54,903 nucleotides of DNA. Source: Scenedesmus sp. ARA3. Its lineage: Eukaryota; Chlorophyta; Chlorophyceae; Sphaeropleales; Scenedesmaceae. The DNA lies in the NCBI GenBank assembly GCA_004335835.1, contig RWJK01001697.1, positions 1-54,903 of the forward strand, given 5' to 3'. The position numbers and the translations under genes were made by a program. This document shows positions 1 to 10,535 of this stretch, piece by piece. The notes beneath the pieces were generated by a model that had not been told where the DNA came from, did not search any database, and saw nothing but the letters and a program-made list of their open reading frames with translations. The number at the start of each line of letters is the position of its first letter. Within the stretch, counting starts at the first letter, position 1.

Positions 1-58
<58 letters not shown>
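1..58. repeat. CTG/CAG trinucleotide microsatellite
   Basis: About 19 uninterrupted CTG units at the window edge; the true length is unknown. It abuts the predicted stop codon of the minus-strand gene that ends at 60, so it would lie as CAG repeats at the start of that gene's 3' UTR. Confidence 0.95.
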
Positions 59-59
<1 letters not shown>

Positions 60-60
<1 letters not shown>

Positions 61-252
61 CATGCCTCACCTGGAGGGGGCACAGGTTGCACCAGAAGGG
101 TGACACCTGCGGGCAGGGACACGCCCACAGCACTCACGTCAGACGACGGCGCATGTCAAGCAGCGGCAATGAGACACGTGGACACGTCAGGCCAAACTAA
201 TAACGCAGCGCACGTGCGCACGCACACACGCACGTACACACGCACGCACACA

Positions 253-284
<32 letters not shown>

Positions 285-2288
285 CAATCGCATGCACGCA
301 CTGACATACAATTGCACGCACGCTCGCAACCACTCACCCAAGCAATAACACACCCACGCACACACATGCGCGACGCACCCCAGCCTCAACTAATGCGAAT
401 AAGCACCCATCATGCCTGCTGTGTGGCTGACCCGGTCATCACACACATACACACACACACACACTGTATACCTCATCCTCACCCAAAGTGTAAGCAGACC
501 CCACAGCCAGCTGCAGTGCTGCCTGCAGGTCTGACAAGCTCTCCACAGCTCCTACTGTGGAAGCCACGAAGCTGTAGATGGAAGCAACAGCCTTGGGTGC
601 TGCTCCGCGGCGCTTGCTTTCCACGGTGCATGTGCCGTTGTCAAGCTTGATGCTGGCCGCAAACTGCGGGGCGGTGCGGGCTGCCACCTCGCACAGGATG
701 ACAGCTGCCAGCTGCTGCTGGCTGGTGGTGTTGCAGGCGCCCGTGGTGTTGGCGGTGATGGTAATGGTGATGCCCGGCAAGCTGTTGTTGGACACTGCAC
801 AGGCAACAGGACAGCATGACACATCAGCAAAAGTGCACTTGTGGACAAGAAAAGCTGCTGCACCATCAGCTCTGGCAGGCACCCGACCACTGCACAGACA
901 AACAAGGACAGCGCGACACTTGGTCTTGTTTGCATTGACTCATCATGCAGTGCATGCATCACCACCTACCTGGCTTGCAGTCCTTGTCTGTGGAAGCTCC
1001 TGGCAGCACTGCAAAGGTGCCGCCAGGACAAGCCTTGCACGCAGCAGTAGTCGCAGGGCCCCCAGGGGACCACGTGCCAGGCTGGCACTTGGAGCAGTCA
1101 ACACCGGCGCGCCCAGGCAGGCACTCTGGCAGCAGCAGGGCATACACAGGTGCAATAGAGTCACACAGCATGCCGTGCCCTGCTGTGCTGTGCCGTGTTG
1201 TGCCGTGCCGTGCCGTGCCGTGCCGTGCAGTGCAGCGCAGTGCAGTGCAATGCAGTGCATCAAACCTCTTCTGAACACGAGATGAAAACACACAGCATTG
1301 CTCGTATGCGTTGGGCCGTCCAAGAGCAGTGCGTTGCATGGGTTGATCAGCAGGCGTTGCAGCGCATGCAACATCAAGTGAAGGGTCCGAGCGCTGTTGC
1401 TGGCGCTGCTTCCGTATGCATTCAGATGGGTGCACGGCAGTTACTGTGCATGCCTGTACAGCTCAGCACAGACACTTGAAAAAGAGTTTTTAATCATTGT
1501 TATGCAGAAAAACAGCTGTTCAGCAACACACCAGAGCAGGCGATTCTGGAGGTGATGGGTGTGGTGAAGCCCGCGCTGCACTTGGTGCAGTTCATGGATC
1601 CAGCCACTGGCGCAATGCTGCCAGGGGGGCACTGCAACACAGAGCAGTGGAAAAACAGCCACGTCAACATAATGATGTTTTAGGGTGCAGGGTGTGAGGG
1701 TCTAGGGCTTGAACCCACCCTAGGGTAGGTTGAGGCCTCAACGTTGAGGGTTAACCCTCCACCCATGACAGGGCAGCATTGAGAGAGCACTGCACTGACT
1801 GCAACATCGTTCCCCGAATATGTTGAGCTTATTAGCATGCTGCATTTCACTTCTACATGCTGTGGCACGCAGAGCAGGCAAGGCTGCAGCTGCATGTGAT
1901 GGGACACATGTGCTGTACAGCAGCTGCTGCGCTGCTGTCACACAGCTCTGGCTCCAGACACTTACCTTCTTGCAGGCAGCGGTGTTGGCTTCGTGAGGGC
2001 GTCGGCCTGGTGAGCAGCACACGCACGGACGCTTTCTTGGAGGCAGAGGGTCATCCGGGGAGTCGGCAGGATTCTCGCAGACCTGGCAGCCTGTGTACAG
2101 CCTGGCAGGCAGTCCGTGCTCGTCTTGCCGGGTGATGCCGTGCACTGCCCGGTAAGAGGCGAGCTCAGCCTACCGGCCAGTGCTTCAGCCTTCTCAGGTG
2201 TTGTTCTTGCCATGGTATGCTCTGGGAGGGCGCAGAGGGCCGCAAACAGCAGCAGGAGCACTGCTAGCTGCGAAGCTGCACGCGACAT
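60..2288 (-). CDS. Secreted cysteine-rich protein (GCC2/GCC3-type repeats)
   Basis: Six exons join with consistent phases: 2288-2174, 2090-1966, 1631-1532, 1125-970, 794-483 and 70-60, giving about 272 residues. All introns are GT-AG; the first is only 83 bp. The ATG at 2286-2288 opens a signal peptide with the hydrophobic core LAVLLLLFAALCAL. Residues ~40-165 hold closely spaced Cys pairs (CQVC, CVCC, CKKC, CTKC, CSKC, CKAC) followed by P/A-G-T/S, as in GCC2/GCC3 (ephrin-receptor-like) Cys-rich modules. The last ~100 residues are not recognised and carry N-glycosylation sequons (NNS, NTT, NGT). It is probably secreted or a cell-wall/surface protein; function is unknown. The last 11-nt exon is inferred from phase only and is the weakest part. 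Confidence 0.7.
206..291. repeat. CACG/CACA-type microsatellite
   Basis: ACGC/ACAC tetranucleotide run inside the last intron of the minus-strand secreted-protein gene. A shorter AC run follows at about 445-464. Confidence 0.85.
1171..1260. repeat. TGCCG/TGCAG pentanucleotide repeat
   Basis: Degenerate 5-bp repeat that drifts from TGCTG/TGCCG to TGCAG units. It lies in the intron between 1126 and 1531 of the secreted-protein gene. Confidence 0.85.
1713..1759. repeat. Cluster of short perfect palindromes
   Basis: Two 14-bp perfect palindromes, GTTGAGGCCTCAAC (1729-1742) and GAGGGTTAACCCTC (1746-1759), follow an imperfect one centred on CCCTAGGG (1713-1730). All lie in intron 2 of the secreted-protein gene. 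Confidence 0.8.
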
Positions 2289-3600
2289 GCTAGCCTGCAA
2301 GGGCGTACCCTGGCACATTGTGTGCAGAACTATTTGCTTAGGTCTGATTGGCTCAAATCAGTTAGCGACTGGCAGGATCCGCCGGCTATAAGTGTGGCTC
2401 TCGCTGCTGTTTGGTGGCACCCGGGACACTTTGCCCGGGTGTCACGTGGAACTAACAGTGCGCCGTTACCCTGAACACTAATTTCCTGAATAGTATTATT
2501 CGCAATAAGAAGCAAGAGTTGATGGCTGGCCTTAGGGTATGATCAGACTTCACAAAAAGTGCTGTTGACAGTCTGAGTGCGGCGAGCTGAACGTCGTATG
2601 ACAGACCAATATATGTTTTAGAATATGGTTTGGATTGTACGTTTACTCTTCTGCAGCAGCTGTATGAACGTTTGAAACTTCAGTGCACCCTGTCACTGTC
2701 CGTTCAACGATGGTTGTATTGCCTCAACACATGTGCTCTGAACGTCTTAAAGCGCTCGCCAGTTTTGAATCCATTATATGCATCTCACGTCCTGCAAGAT
2801 CTGGAAGTGTTGACGCTGCCTTCCACTTGATCGTGCAGCACTTGGTTGCAGTACTACTATTGCACAGCCTGCACCGCATAGCTGTGTTGCCCCCGCAGCA
2901 GTCGCTATATAAACCAAACACAGCCAAACACAGCTGTCTCTGCAGCGCAGTGAGCTGGCACGGCGCATCAGATGCAACAGCAGGTGTGCAGCAGTAATGG
3001 TGTGGTTGCTGATCAATGCTACATTACTGCAGGACAGAGACAGGTTATGCACTTTTAACAGTTGAAATGGTGGATAAGACTCATGTGTTTGTTGCGGACT
3101 TGGTGGTGCCACATGTGCATGCTGAGCTTTTGGATTTCCAACCCCTCCCACTTTGCGTGCTGCTGCTCCTCCTGCTGCTGATGCCTGCCCTGCACGTGCA
3201 CCACTGCAGCGCACATCATCCATGAACCCGGCAGCGCTTTCAACAGCATTACAGCATCCAGCTCCTTGTATGACACATATGTATGACACGCATGGCCTTG
3301 ACAATGTGAAAATATTCACTGCAAGCCTACACAACCTGCAGAACTGGCAGGACACGCCTGTTACCAGTAGGCCCCTGACAGATACCTGAGACAGGAGCTG
3401 AACACCGACTGCCATGCCACGTCACACATATTGAGGCACAGATTTCAACTGCTTGAACAGCAACTAGGCCAACAATGTGGATGCTATGGATTGCGCCTTG
3501 AGCCCTATGCCATCCACCCGCGCACCCGGTTGTGGCTGCCAAAACTATGCAACAGCTTGTAAACCAGCTACCACGGTTTTGCTGCGTGGAGCGCAAACCC
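2289..3600. other. Intergenic stretch, no supported gene
   Basis: Lies between the start of the secreted-protein gene and the 3' side of the LRR gene. I see no frame with domain-like sequence on either strand. The first few hundred bases upstream of 2288 presumably hold that gene's promoter. Confidence 0.5.
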
Positions 3601-3659
3601 AGCCCGGCATCTCATAATCAGCATGCTACAAACCAAGCACCTGCAATGCCTCTGGCTGC

Positions 3660-3779
3660 ATGCTGCACTGCTGCTGCTGCTGCTGCATGCTGCATGCTGC
3701 ACTGCTGCTGCTGCTGCATGCTGCACTGCTGCTGCTGCTGCATGCTGCACTGCTGCTGCTGCTACTGCTGCTGCTGCCG
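3660..3779. repeat. CTG tract with repeated ~27-bp CATGCTGCACTG(CTG)n units
   Basis: Several near-identical units of CATGCTGCACTG followed by 3-5 CTG. The tract sits at the 3' end of the minus-strand LRR gene, whose last codons (QQQQ, stop) lie in its edge. Confidence 0.9.
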
Positions 3780-5123
3780 CACAGCTGTCCAGAAGCTCTG
3801 CACCACCTCATCTGTCACTTCTGCGTTAGTAGTAACTTCCAGCTGCTGCAGCCGCTTGAGCTCTGTCAGCAGCATCAGCCCCTGCTGCGTCAGCCCGTTG
3901 TTGTCCTGCAATTGCAGCTCCGTCAGCTGCGTGAGGTGCCGTATCACTGCCAGACATGCCATGCTGCCCAGGTCACAGCTGCTCAGATCCAGGTGCTGCA
4001 GCTGTTGGCAGCTGCTTGCTATTGCTGTTGCTGCCAGGTCACTTACGGCAGCGCCAGCATCAGCCAGACATAGGTGTGTCAGGCCAGTGAGTGCTGTCAG
4101 CGCCAGCGCATCACCAGGCACCCAGTCCATCTCACCCACCGGGATCGAGCTGCTGCTCGACAGGTACCTGAGGTTTGTCAGGCCTGTCAGCTTTGAGCAC
4201 AGCTCCACAGGCTCTCTGTGGTCCCCGGCCCCCTGGTCTTCGCTGCGCACTGCTACATACAGCACCAGCTTGGTGAGGCTGGTAGAGGCTGCCAGGCCAC
4301 TACAGATGGCCTCCCACTGCTGCCTGCTGGGCAGTTGATCATCCTGAACGAAACCTATTCCAAGAACATGCAGCTGGGACAGCTGCGGCCAAGCTGCTGC
4401 TGCGTTGGCCACTGCATAACCATTGAAGTACCTCAGGCACAGCTGCTGCAGGGCCGGCAGCTGTGCCACGCGCAGCAGCAGCTCCGGCCTCCCAACTTCA
4501 TCGATAAAGTTAAGGCACCGTAGCTGCTGCAGCCGCAGAATTGATTCTATATCTTCTTCTTCTTCAATGCTGCTAAGCTCCAGCTTCTGCAGCTGGGAAG
4601 GAAGTGTGACGTTGAGCCTCTCCGACCTGAAGCTGGCGCTAAACTCCTGCAGCTGCGTCCAGTGCGACACATCCAGGCGTGCGGCCCAGTCACCATTAGC
4701 AACTCGCAGCACCCGCAGCGGCAGGGCCTGCGCCGCCAGCTGCTGCAACGCTGACTCTGGCACGCAGCCGCATCCTCCACCCAGCTCCAGACACGTCAGC
4801 TGCTTGAGCTGTGACAAGACCGCCAAGCAGCCGCAGGAGGCTGTGCCCTCATCATCCAGCTGCAGAGCTTGCAGGTGGCTGAGCCTTGCAAGTGCTGCTG
4901 ACACAGCTGGGCCGTTAATTGGCTGGTGAACCTGTGTGATGCACAGGCGTGTTAGGCTGTGTGCTGGCAGTGCAGCCAGCATGCCTGCAGTGCCTGCCAT
5001 TGTGATGCTGCTGATGGTGGGCAGGCGCACAGGCTGCTGCTGCTGCAGCAGCAGTTGCTGCTGCTGACGCATTGCAGCTGTGCTCTGCCTTGATGCTCCT
5101 GCTGGTGGTGGCGCTGCTGCTGG

Positions 5124-5160
<37 letters not shown>

Positions 5161-5585
5161 AGAGCCGTTGTCAGCTGCAGGGCCTGCAGCAGCAGCTGCT
5201 GGGCTGCCTGCCGGTGCAGCGTCCATGGCAGCCCATCAACATGTGTTGGTGCTTCTTTGGGTAGGCTGATGGTGATGCCTTTCACCACCATAGCATACTT
5301 CGACAGCCATTCCGTCAAGCTGCACAGGCGTGACAGTGGCGCATCAAGGGACAGCGCAACTGCTGTGTTGCAGGCCCTGCACTGCTGCACTGCCTCCCTC
5401 CAGGCCTTGCTTGTCTGAGCAGCTGCACAGAGAACACGGATCTCTGTGCTGACTGCTGGATGTGCTAATACTATGGAGACTGCTTTTGGGCTGATGGCTG
5501 CTGCACCCTGCAGATAATGCGCGTAGAGCAGACAGCAGCAGCAGGCACAGTTAGGGGGCGGACTCCGAAAGCTGAGCATGTACAT
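3762..5585 (-). CDS. Leucine-rich-repeat protein with degenerate F-box-like N-terminus
   Basis: An open frame of 607 codons. Residues ~45-75 (AVSIVLAHP, then LCAAAQTSKAWREAV) resemble the degenerate F-box-like start of algal LRR proteins. An Ala-rich and then Gln-rich low-complexity stretch covers ~150-200. From ~210 to the end there are at least ten LRRs of the L-x2-L-x-L type, such as LTCLELGGG, LQHLDLSSC and LTELQLQDN, ending in QQQQ at a CAG tract. Such proteins usually present a binding surface, and F-box versions recruit targets to SCF ubiquitin ligases; the role here is inferred. A good acceptor (TTATCTGCAG) lies in frame about 25 codons after the first ATG, so an unseen upstream exon may replace the Cys-rich first residues. 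Confidence 0.8.
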
Positions 5586-6908
5586 GCGTCATCACATAGT
5601 TTGTAAGTGGAACACTGGTGTAGACACTAGATCCTTGACCTCTCAGCGCTTGATCTGACTGCCATTCACCACTTGAAATAATGCCCATCACCCACACTGC
5701 TACTGCTGCACACCTGCTGTTGCCTCTTCTGCGCCATGCCGGATGCGGATGCTACAGGATAACACTCGAAGTCTGTGTTGTGGATAACCACGCGAGAGCT
5801 GAAGGCGCGACACAGCTACGACGGTGCGTGCTGTGCGATGATTGTGCTGACAAGGGCTTCAGGCTGTAAAGGTAGGAATTCTCAACACTTGTGATCAACT
5901 TGTACACGACTTGGACCAAGACGTCTGCCTGCGAATGGAGAGCATATAGACCAGATGCCTCTCGTGCCAGTGACAGCGAGCCTCGATACCTAACATGTTG
6001 GGTTCTGTACAGAACCTCGGACATGGTGTTTCGGCCGCGGCAACTGACAAGATCTACGGACTGTACAGTTGCGGACTGTACAGTTGCGTCCCTCGTGAGA
6101 CGGCCACGAAAGCATGAGGTTAAACAGAGATTCGTGCTGCGTCTCATGCACCTGTGCAGTGGTGAGCACCCGACACTGCAAGCTGCCAGGTGGTCAACCA
6201 CCCATGCCATGAGCCGTGATGGCTCGAGATGGTGCACGCACAGGTAAACTCAACAGTCAGTCATATGAATGTTATGACAGCCGAGTGCCACGTGTCAGAC
6301 TTTCATGTGGTGCATATTCAACCGCCTTCACCTGTTTTCATGACCCATAAGCACTTCTGCAGCGCTGCTCTACACACGGCACAAGAGAAGCAGTGTTTGG
6401 GCAGCCTGAGCACCCCTTTTTTCTTTGTTTTTGGGCACCTCTTTCAGGCAGCCATTGCAATGGATACCACTGGGCTTGCTATTCGAGCAAGCAGCCCTTC
6501 AGACACCAGATGCCTGGCTAGCTAGGCCCGCCTACTTTGCAGGCATGTCAACTCTCCAGCCACAAACTGTCATACCTGTACAGCAACTGCAAAGCCTGAT
6601 GCAAGACACACGTTCCAGGCAGTGCCAAGAGCCCTTCCTGCGTACAGATGCCCGTACATTCTGGCCCTTCACGACCACACACACCCTGCAAGCACCTCCA
6701 GGCGGCCACGCAGGTGACAACTGTCGACCAAATACGATTACATGGTGCATGAATCGCTACAACCAACAAATACATGTAAGCACCAGCGCCATGCAGCTTG
6801 CTTTCAGACAGCACACACAAAGCCTCACTCGCCTGTCCCATCACACCCTGCGCCAGAACATGCAACAGACAGCCATCAAACACCCCAATGAAAAGCCGCC
6901 TCACCAAC
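5586..6908. other. Intergenic stretch, no supported gene
   Basis: Lies between the LRR gene and the 3' end of the metallo-beta-lactamase gene. An upstream first exon of the LRR gene could be here, but I could not identify one. It contains a 15-bp direct repeat of GGACTGTACAGTTGC at 6058-6087, which includes the palindrome ACTGTACAGT. Confidence 0.5.
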
Positions 6909-9566
6909 TCAGCTGCTGGCACTGCTCACAGCTGCAGGCTGCTGCTCTGGCTGCAGCCCCTCCCGCTGCAGCAGCGCATTCATCACCTGCAGCCTGTGCA
7001 TCGCATCGCGCAGGTGCACCGGCCTCCCATGCCCTGGCAGCACGTGCAGCCAGTCATACTGCAGCAAATCCCGCACACTCTCCAGCTGCCGCGGCACGCT
7101 GTACCAATTGAAGTCCTTGAACACATACAACTCCTCATCGGGTGTGTAGCCTGCACACAGGTGGTCGCCTGAGAACAGCGCCTTGTCTGGTGCGTAGTAG
7201 AGGCACACGTGTGCCGCAGTGTGGCCGGGTGTGAAGATGAGGGTGATGTCATCGCTGCCGTCAGGCAGCTGCCAAGGGCCCTCGCCTGCACAGCAACGCA
7301 CGTGTCAATGAATTAATCAATCAATTAATCACACGTTGTTCTAGCAAGAGGTGCAACCAGAGAAGCACACATGCCCCACAGCATGTTGTAAGAGTGCGCG
7401 CGTTGGCGGTGACTGGCAGGAGTGAGTGGCAGGTGGCAAGCTGCACCAAAGCATGGCGCAGTAGCAACCCTCTTCTGCCGCGTAGACGATCTGAGTCTCC
7501 TCACATGCAAACGTGCTATTTCATGTTTGCCGCACCACTAAGTCTGGCAAGGGTCTCGAGCCACCATGCACGTCCTAACGGTGCACAGGTTGCCACCTCA
7601 GCTGCAGCAGCACACCACATGCCGCCCCTGCTCACTAGACCGCATGCGTCAACACGAAGCAGCAGCTCTCTACGATGCAGCCCTCTGCACTGCGCTGTGC
7701 TACTCAGTCCAAACAAACGGTTTTATTTTGTTGAAATTTGAACTGTGTGCTGCCGCGGAGCCTGGGGGCTCACCTGTGAGCTTCACCTCCACTGCCTCCG
7801 TGTCTGGCACCACCTCATCTGTATGCAGGATGCGCGGAGCATTGAAGTGCTTCGCCCAGCGCTCGTGGTCCCCCACGTCATCCCCACACAGGCATAAGGA
7901 CACGCACAGTACGCACCGCAGCAGTGAGGACGCATGGAGTGTTGTCATGGGAGCAACTTCTCTTGTGGCGTTGCGCAGCTGGTGTGAGCAGTTAGCAGGG
8001 GAAGTTTGCAGGAAGGGCGTGTCCCAGGCATGCTCTGCCAGGCTGCGTGTGCTCCCAGCCACCACTGCAACATCACAACGCACATGCACACATACTCAAA
8101 CTGTGCTGTGCAGTACTGCCTCTTACAGCGATCAACAAGTGCATACTGTCCATAGCAGCAGGCTCGATCAAACACAGCAGCAGTTTAGGTTTGTATCGCA
8201 CTTGTGCGTGAGGACAATGTACTGGATGCCTCCCATTTCCTGAATGCGCTTCGCCAGCACTGGGTTGTAGCGCGGGGCGTCAACCATCACATTGCCCTGG
8301 GGGCGCGTGATGATGAAGCTCTCACCACCAACCGTCTTCTCAGAGCGCCTGGGGTTTGCGGGCGGCAGCAGGAAAAAAATAGTGCGACGCCAGCCTGTGA
8401 GCGCTGCGTGCGTGTAACATTGTTGCTTGGCGCTGCTGTTATGCTGCTGCTACAGGCAGCGAACAGAGGCAGCTCCGTACTCATGGCACATGCCGCAGGT
8501 GCAGCTGCTGCAGCAGCTACACCACCAGCGTCATGCTACAGCTGTGCACACCAGCTTGCAATGAACGCTTGTCGATTGCTAGTTACAGCGGTCGCTGAGC
8601 AGCGCATCGCTCACCATCCGCAGCTGAAGCAGTTGGCAGTTCCTGGCACCGGCAGCGGCATCCCAGCCTGAGCCTCCTTCAGCTCTTCTGCACTCCTCTC
8701 ATTCACATGGATGGAAAAACTGCAGGCAAACAAGCAGTTGCGTCGTCACATGGCTACTACAACAGACCTAACACAGATCAGCATTGGCCAGGAGCCAACA
8801 AGTGTTGAAGCAAGACCACAGGGAGAGCTTATGTATGTTCCTTCTGGCGTCATCGTTGCTGTAGCTTGACCGCCACGACCCATGAACTTATATATCATGC
8901 ACACAACAGGATGTCCTGCGCTATGCTGCTGCTGCTGCTGGGCGAGTTATCCAGAGTTGGACTTTTGCTGCGTTACTCACGTTGGGCATGACAGCAGCGC
9001 TTGCAGTGCACGCATCCTGCCTTTGCGGTCTGAGGGCTGCTGGTGTACTGCTGACTGCTCATCGATCCTGCTGAATGTCTCAGGTGCCATCGTACGGCAG
9101 GTGTCACAATCTGCCGCAGGCACCGGGTACACATGTTTCAGCATACTGCTTATTCAAGTTTGCAGGAATGCCTTCAGTATATATTGTTACAGAAGTCCAG
9201 GGACTGCAGGTGCATCTCATGTGCAAAGTGCAGTCAATCCTCCCAGAGCAAGCGCATGCGCAGTGGCAGCAACACACTGCTACCCGGTACTGGCAGATGT
9301 ATGACACTGCTGCTTGTGCATTGAGCACACTGCGCGCTTGCTGGCTGCTCGCATATTCCAGGAGGGCTTTGAGGGACTTACCAATGCATGTGTGGTCCAC
9401 CCAGAAGTTTCCTGCAACATTTTCCGCCCTGGTATTCCTGTTGTCCTTCTGCACCCGGTGGTAGGCCCAACCTGGCGTGCTGGCGGAGCCCGCCGTCGCT
9501 GCAATATGTGAAGTGCGCGAACGGCTGATTTGAGCCTTCAAGAGGAGTGGCCGCTGAGCAAGCATG
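6909..9566 (-). CDS. Plastid ferredoxin-fold/metallo-beta-lactamase hydrolase
   Basis: Exons 9566-9382, 9110-8981, 8719-8615, 8348-8203, ~7883-7774 and 7285-6909 give about 350 residues. The first ~30 look like a chloroplast transit peptide (MLAQRPLLLKAQISRSR). Next comes a ferredoxin-like segment (ENVAGNFWVDHTCIDCDTC) and then an MBL-fold domain: SEKTVGGESFII, the metal motif TH.DDVGDH, TPGHTAAHV, SGDHLCAG and the late His in LPGHGRP. From memory, plant chloroplast proteins of this architecture exist (Arabidopsis At4g33540 type) and share an Asp-rich variant of the usual HxHxDH. The substrate is unknown, probably glyoxalase-II-like. Four introns are clean GT-AG in matching phase. The 3' splice site before DDVGDH has no AG, as described in the findings. 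Confidence 0.85.
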
Positions 9567-10535
9567 TTGCAACCACTGGCTCCGGTGACACGACTCGCAG
9601 ACTGTGATGGCACGTAGCAATGAAAATGGCAGAGAAGGATGCTAAAAAGCGTCTGTCGTGAGCTTTGACGGTCAGCGACGATCTTCAAGTGTTGATGGCG
9701 TGTCCTGTTTGGTCGTAAATCCACAACCCTCACGTGGTGTGACTGATTGTCTTGTATTTGATCACCGACAATAGTCCTCATCGGGCCTTCGTACGTGGTT
9801 ATCTATGATAGTTTTGGTTGAAATGTAATCTTGTGTTAGGTTTACATGCATCTCGCCCTGGATGCACACGAACGAATGCACACTGTGCATTGCACAACGA
9901 ATAGGCTGCAGGCCATTCGCGCAGGCTCACACACAGTCCACCCCCACTCACTGCTCATTCACCGACCAAACGTTCGCCCGATTGTCACAGTGCGACCGGG
10001 CTGTGAACCTGAAAAAGGCGTCAACAGTGTAGTGCTGTGTTGTGCTGCCAGCAGTGTGTCTGTCAGGTCCGTCAGGTGTGTTCTCCGCCAAGGCCTCCAT
10101 GGGCCAGGACATCTAAGCCATCGGCCTCATAAACATGAATGTAGATATTTTCAAGTCCAAAATTACAAGCACAGTGCCACATAACGCGTACATCAAGACG
10201 TTTGCGCGCTGCCTGCTAAGCCTAACAGAATACCGCCAGAATTTGCACACCTCCCAGGTGTAGCCGCTGCCTGCACACACAGCTGGAGCCTGTTTGTTGA
10301 ACTCTGCTGCTGTATGCCATGCTCTGCACTCAGCTCAGCAGAACAGAATTCTTGCTCCCAGCCAGACGCCAACAATGCTTTGAGCCCACGTACGCTGCAA
10401 TCGCTGCTGCAATGCACAGTACGGATTTAAACGCGCACTTCGATCGAATGTTATCAAAATGCTTACATGCAACTTGCAAACTCTCTGACAACAGTACGCT
10501 GTACGCTGCTGCACCCCTGCGACTCCCTCCTGGAC
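9567..10535. other. Intergenic stretch, no supported gene
   Basis: Lies between the 5' end of the metallo-beta-lactamase gene and the 3' end of the methyltransferase gene. I see no conserved coding frame. It should contain the promoter of the former and the 3' UTR of the latter. Confidence 0.5.

Noticed and set aside
156..389. Open frames on both strands through the CACG microsatellite
   Set aside because: They are translations of a simple repeat with no stop codons, lying in an intron of the secreted-protein gene.
1681..1762. Telomere-like TTTAGGG/TAGGG sequence
   Set aside because: The GGGT/TAGGG words are irregular and not in tandem; palindromes explain the pattern better.
5072..5418. 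Plus-strand frames opposite the LRR gene (poly-Leu / poly-Ala)
   Set aside because: Shadow of the CAG-coded low-complexity region of the minus-strand LRR protein.
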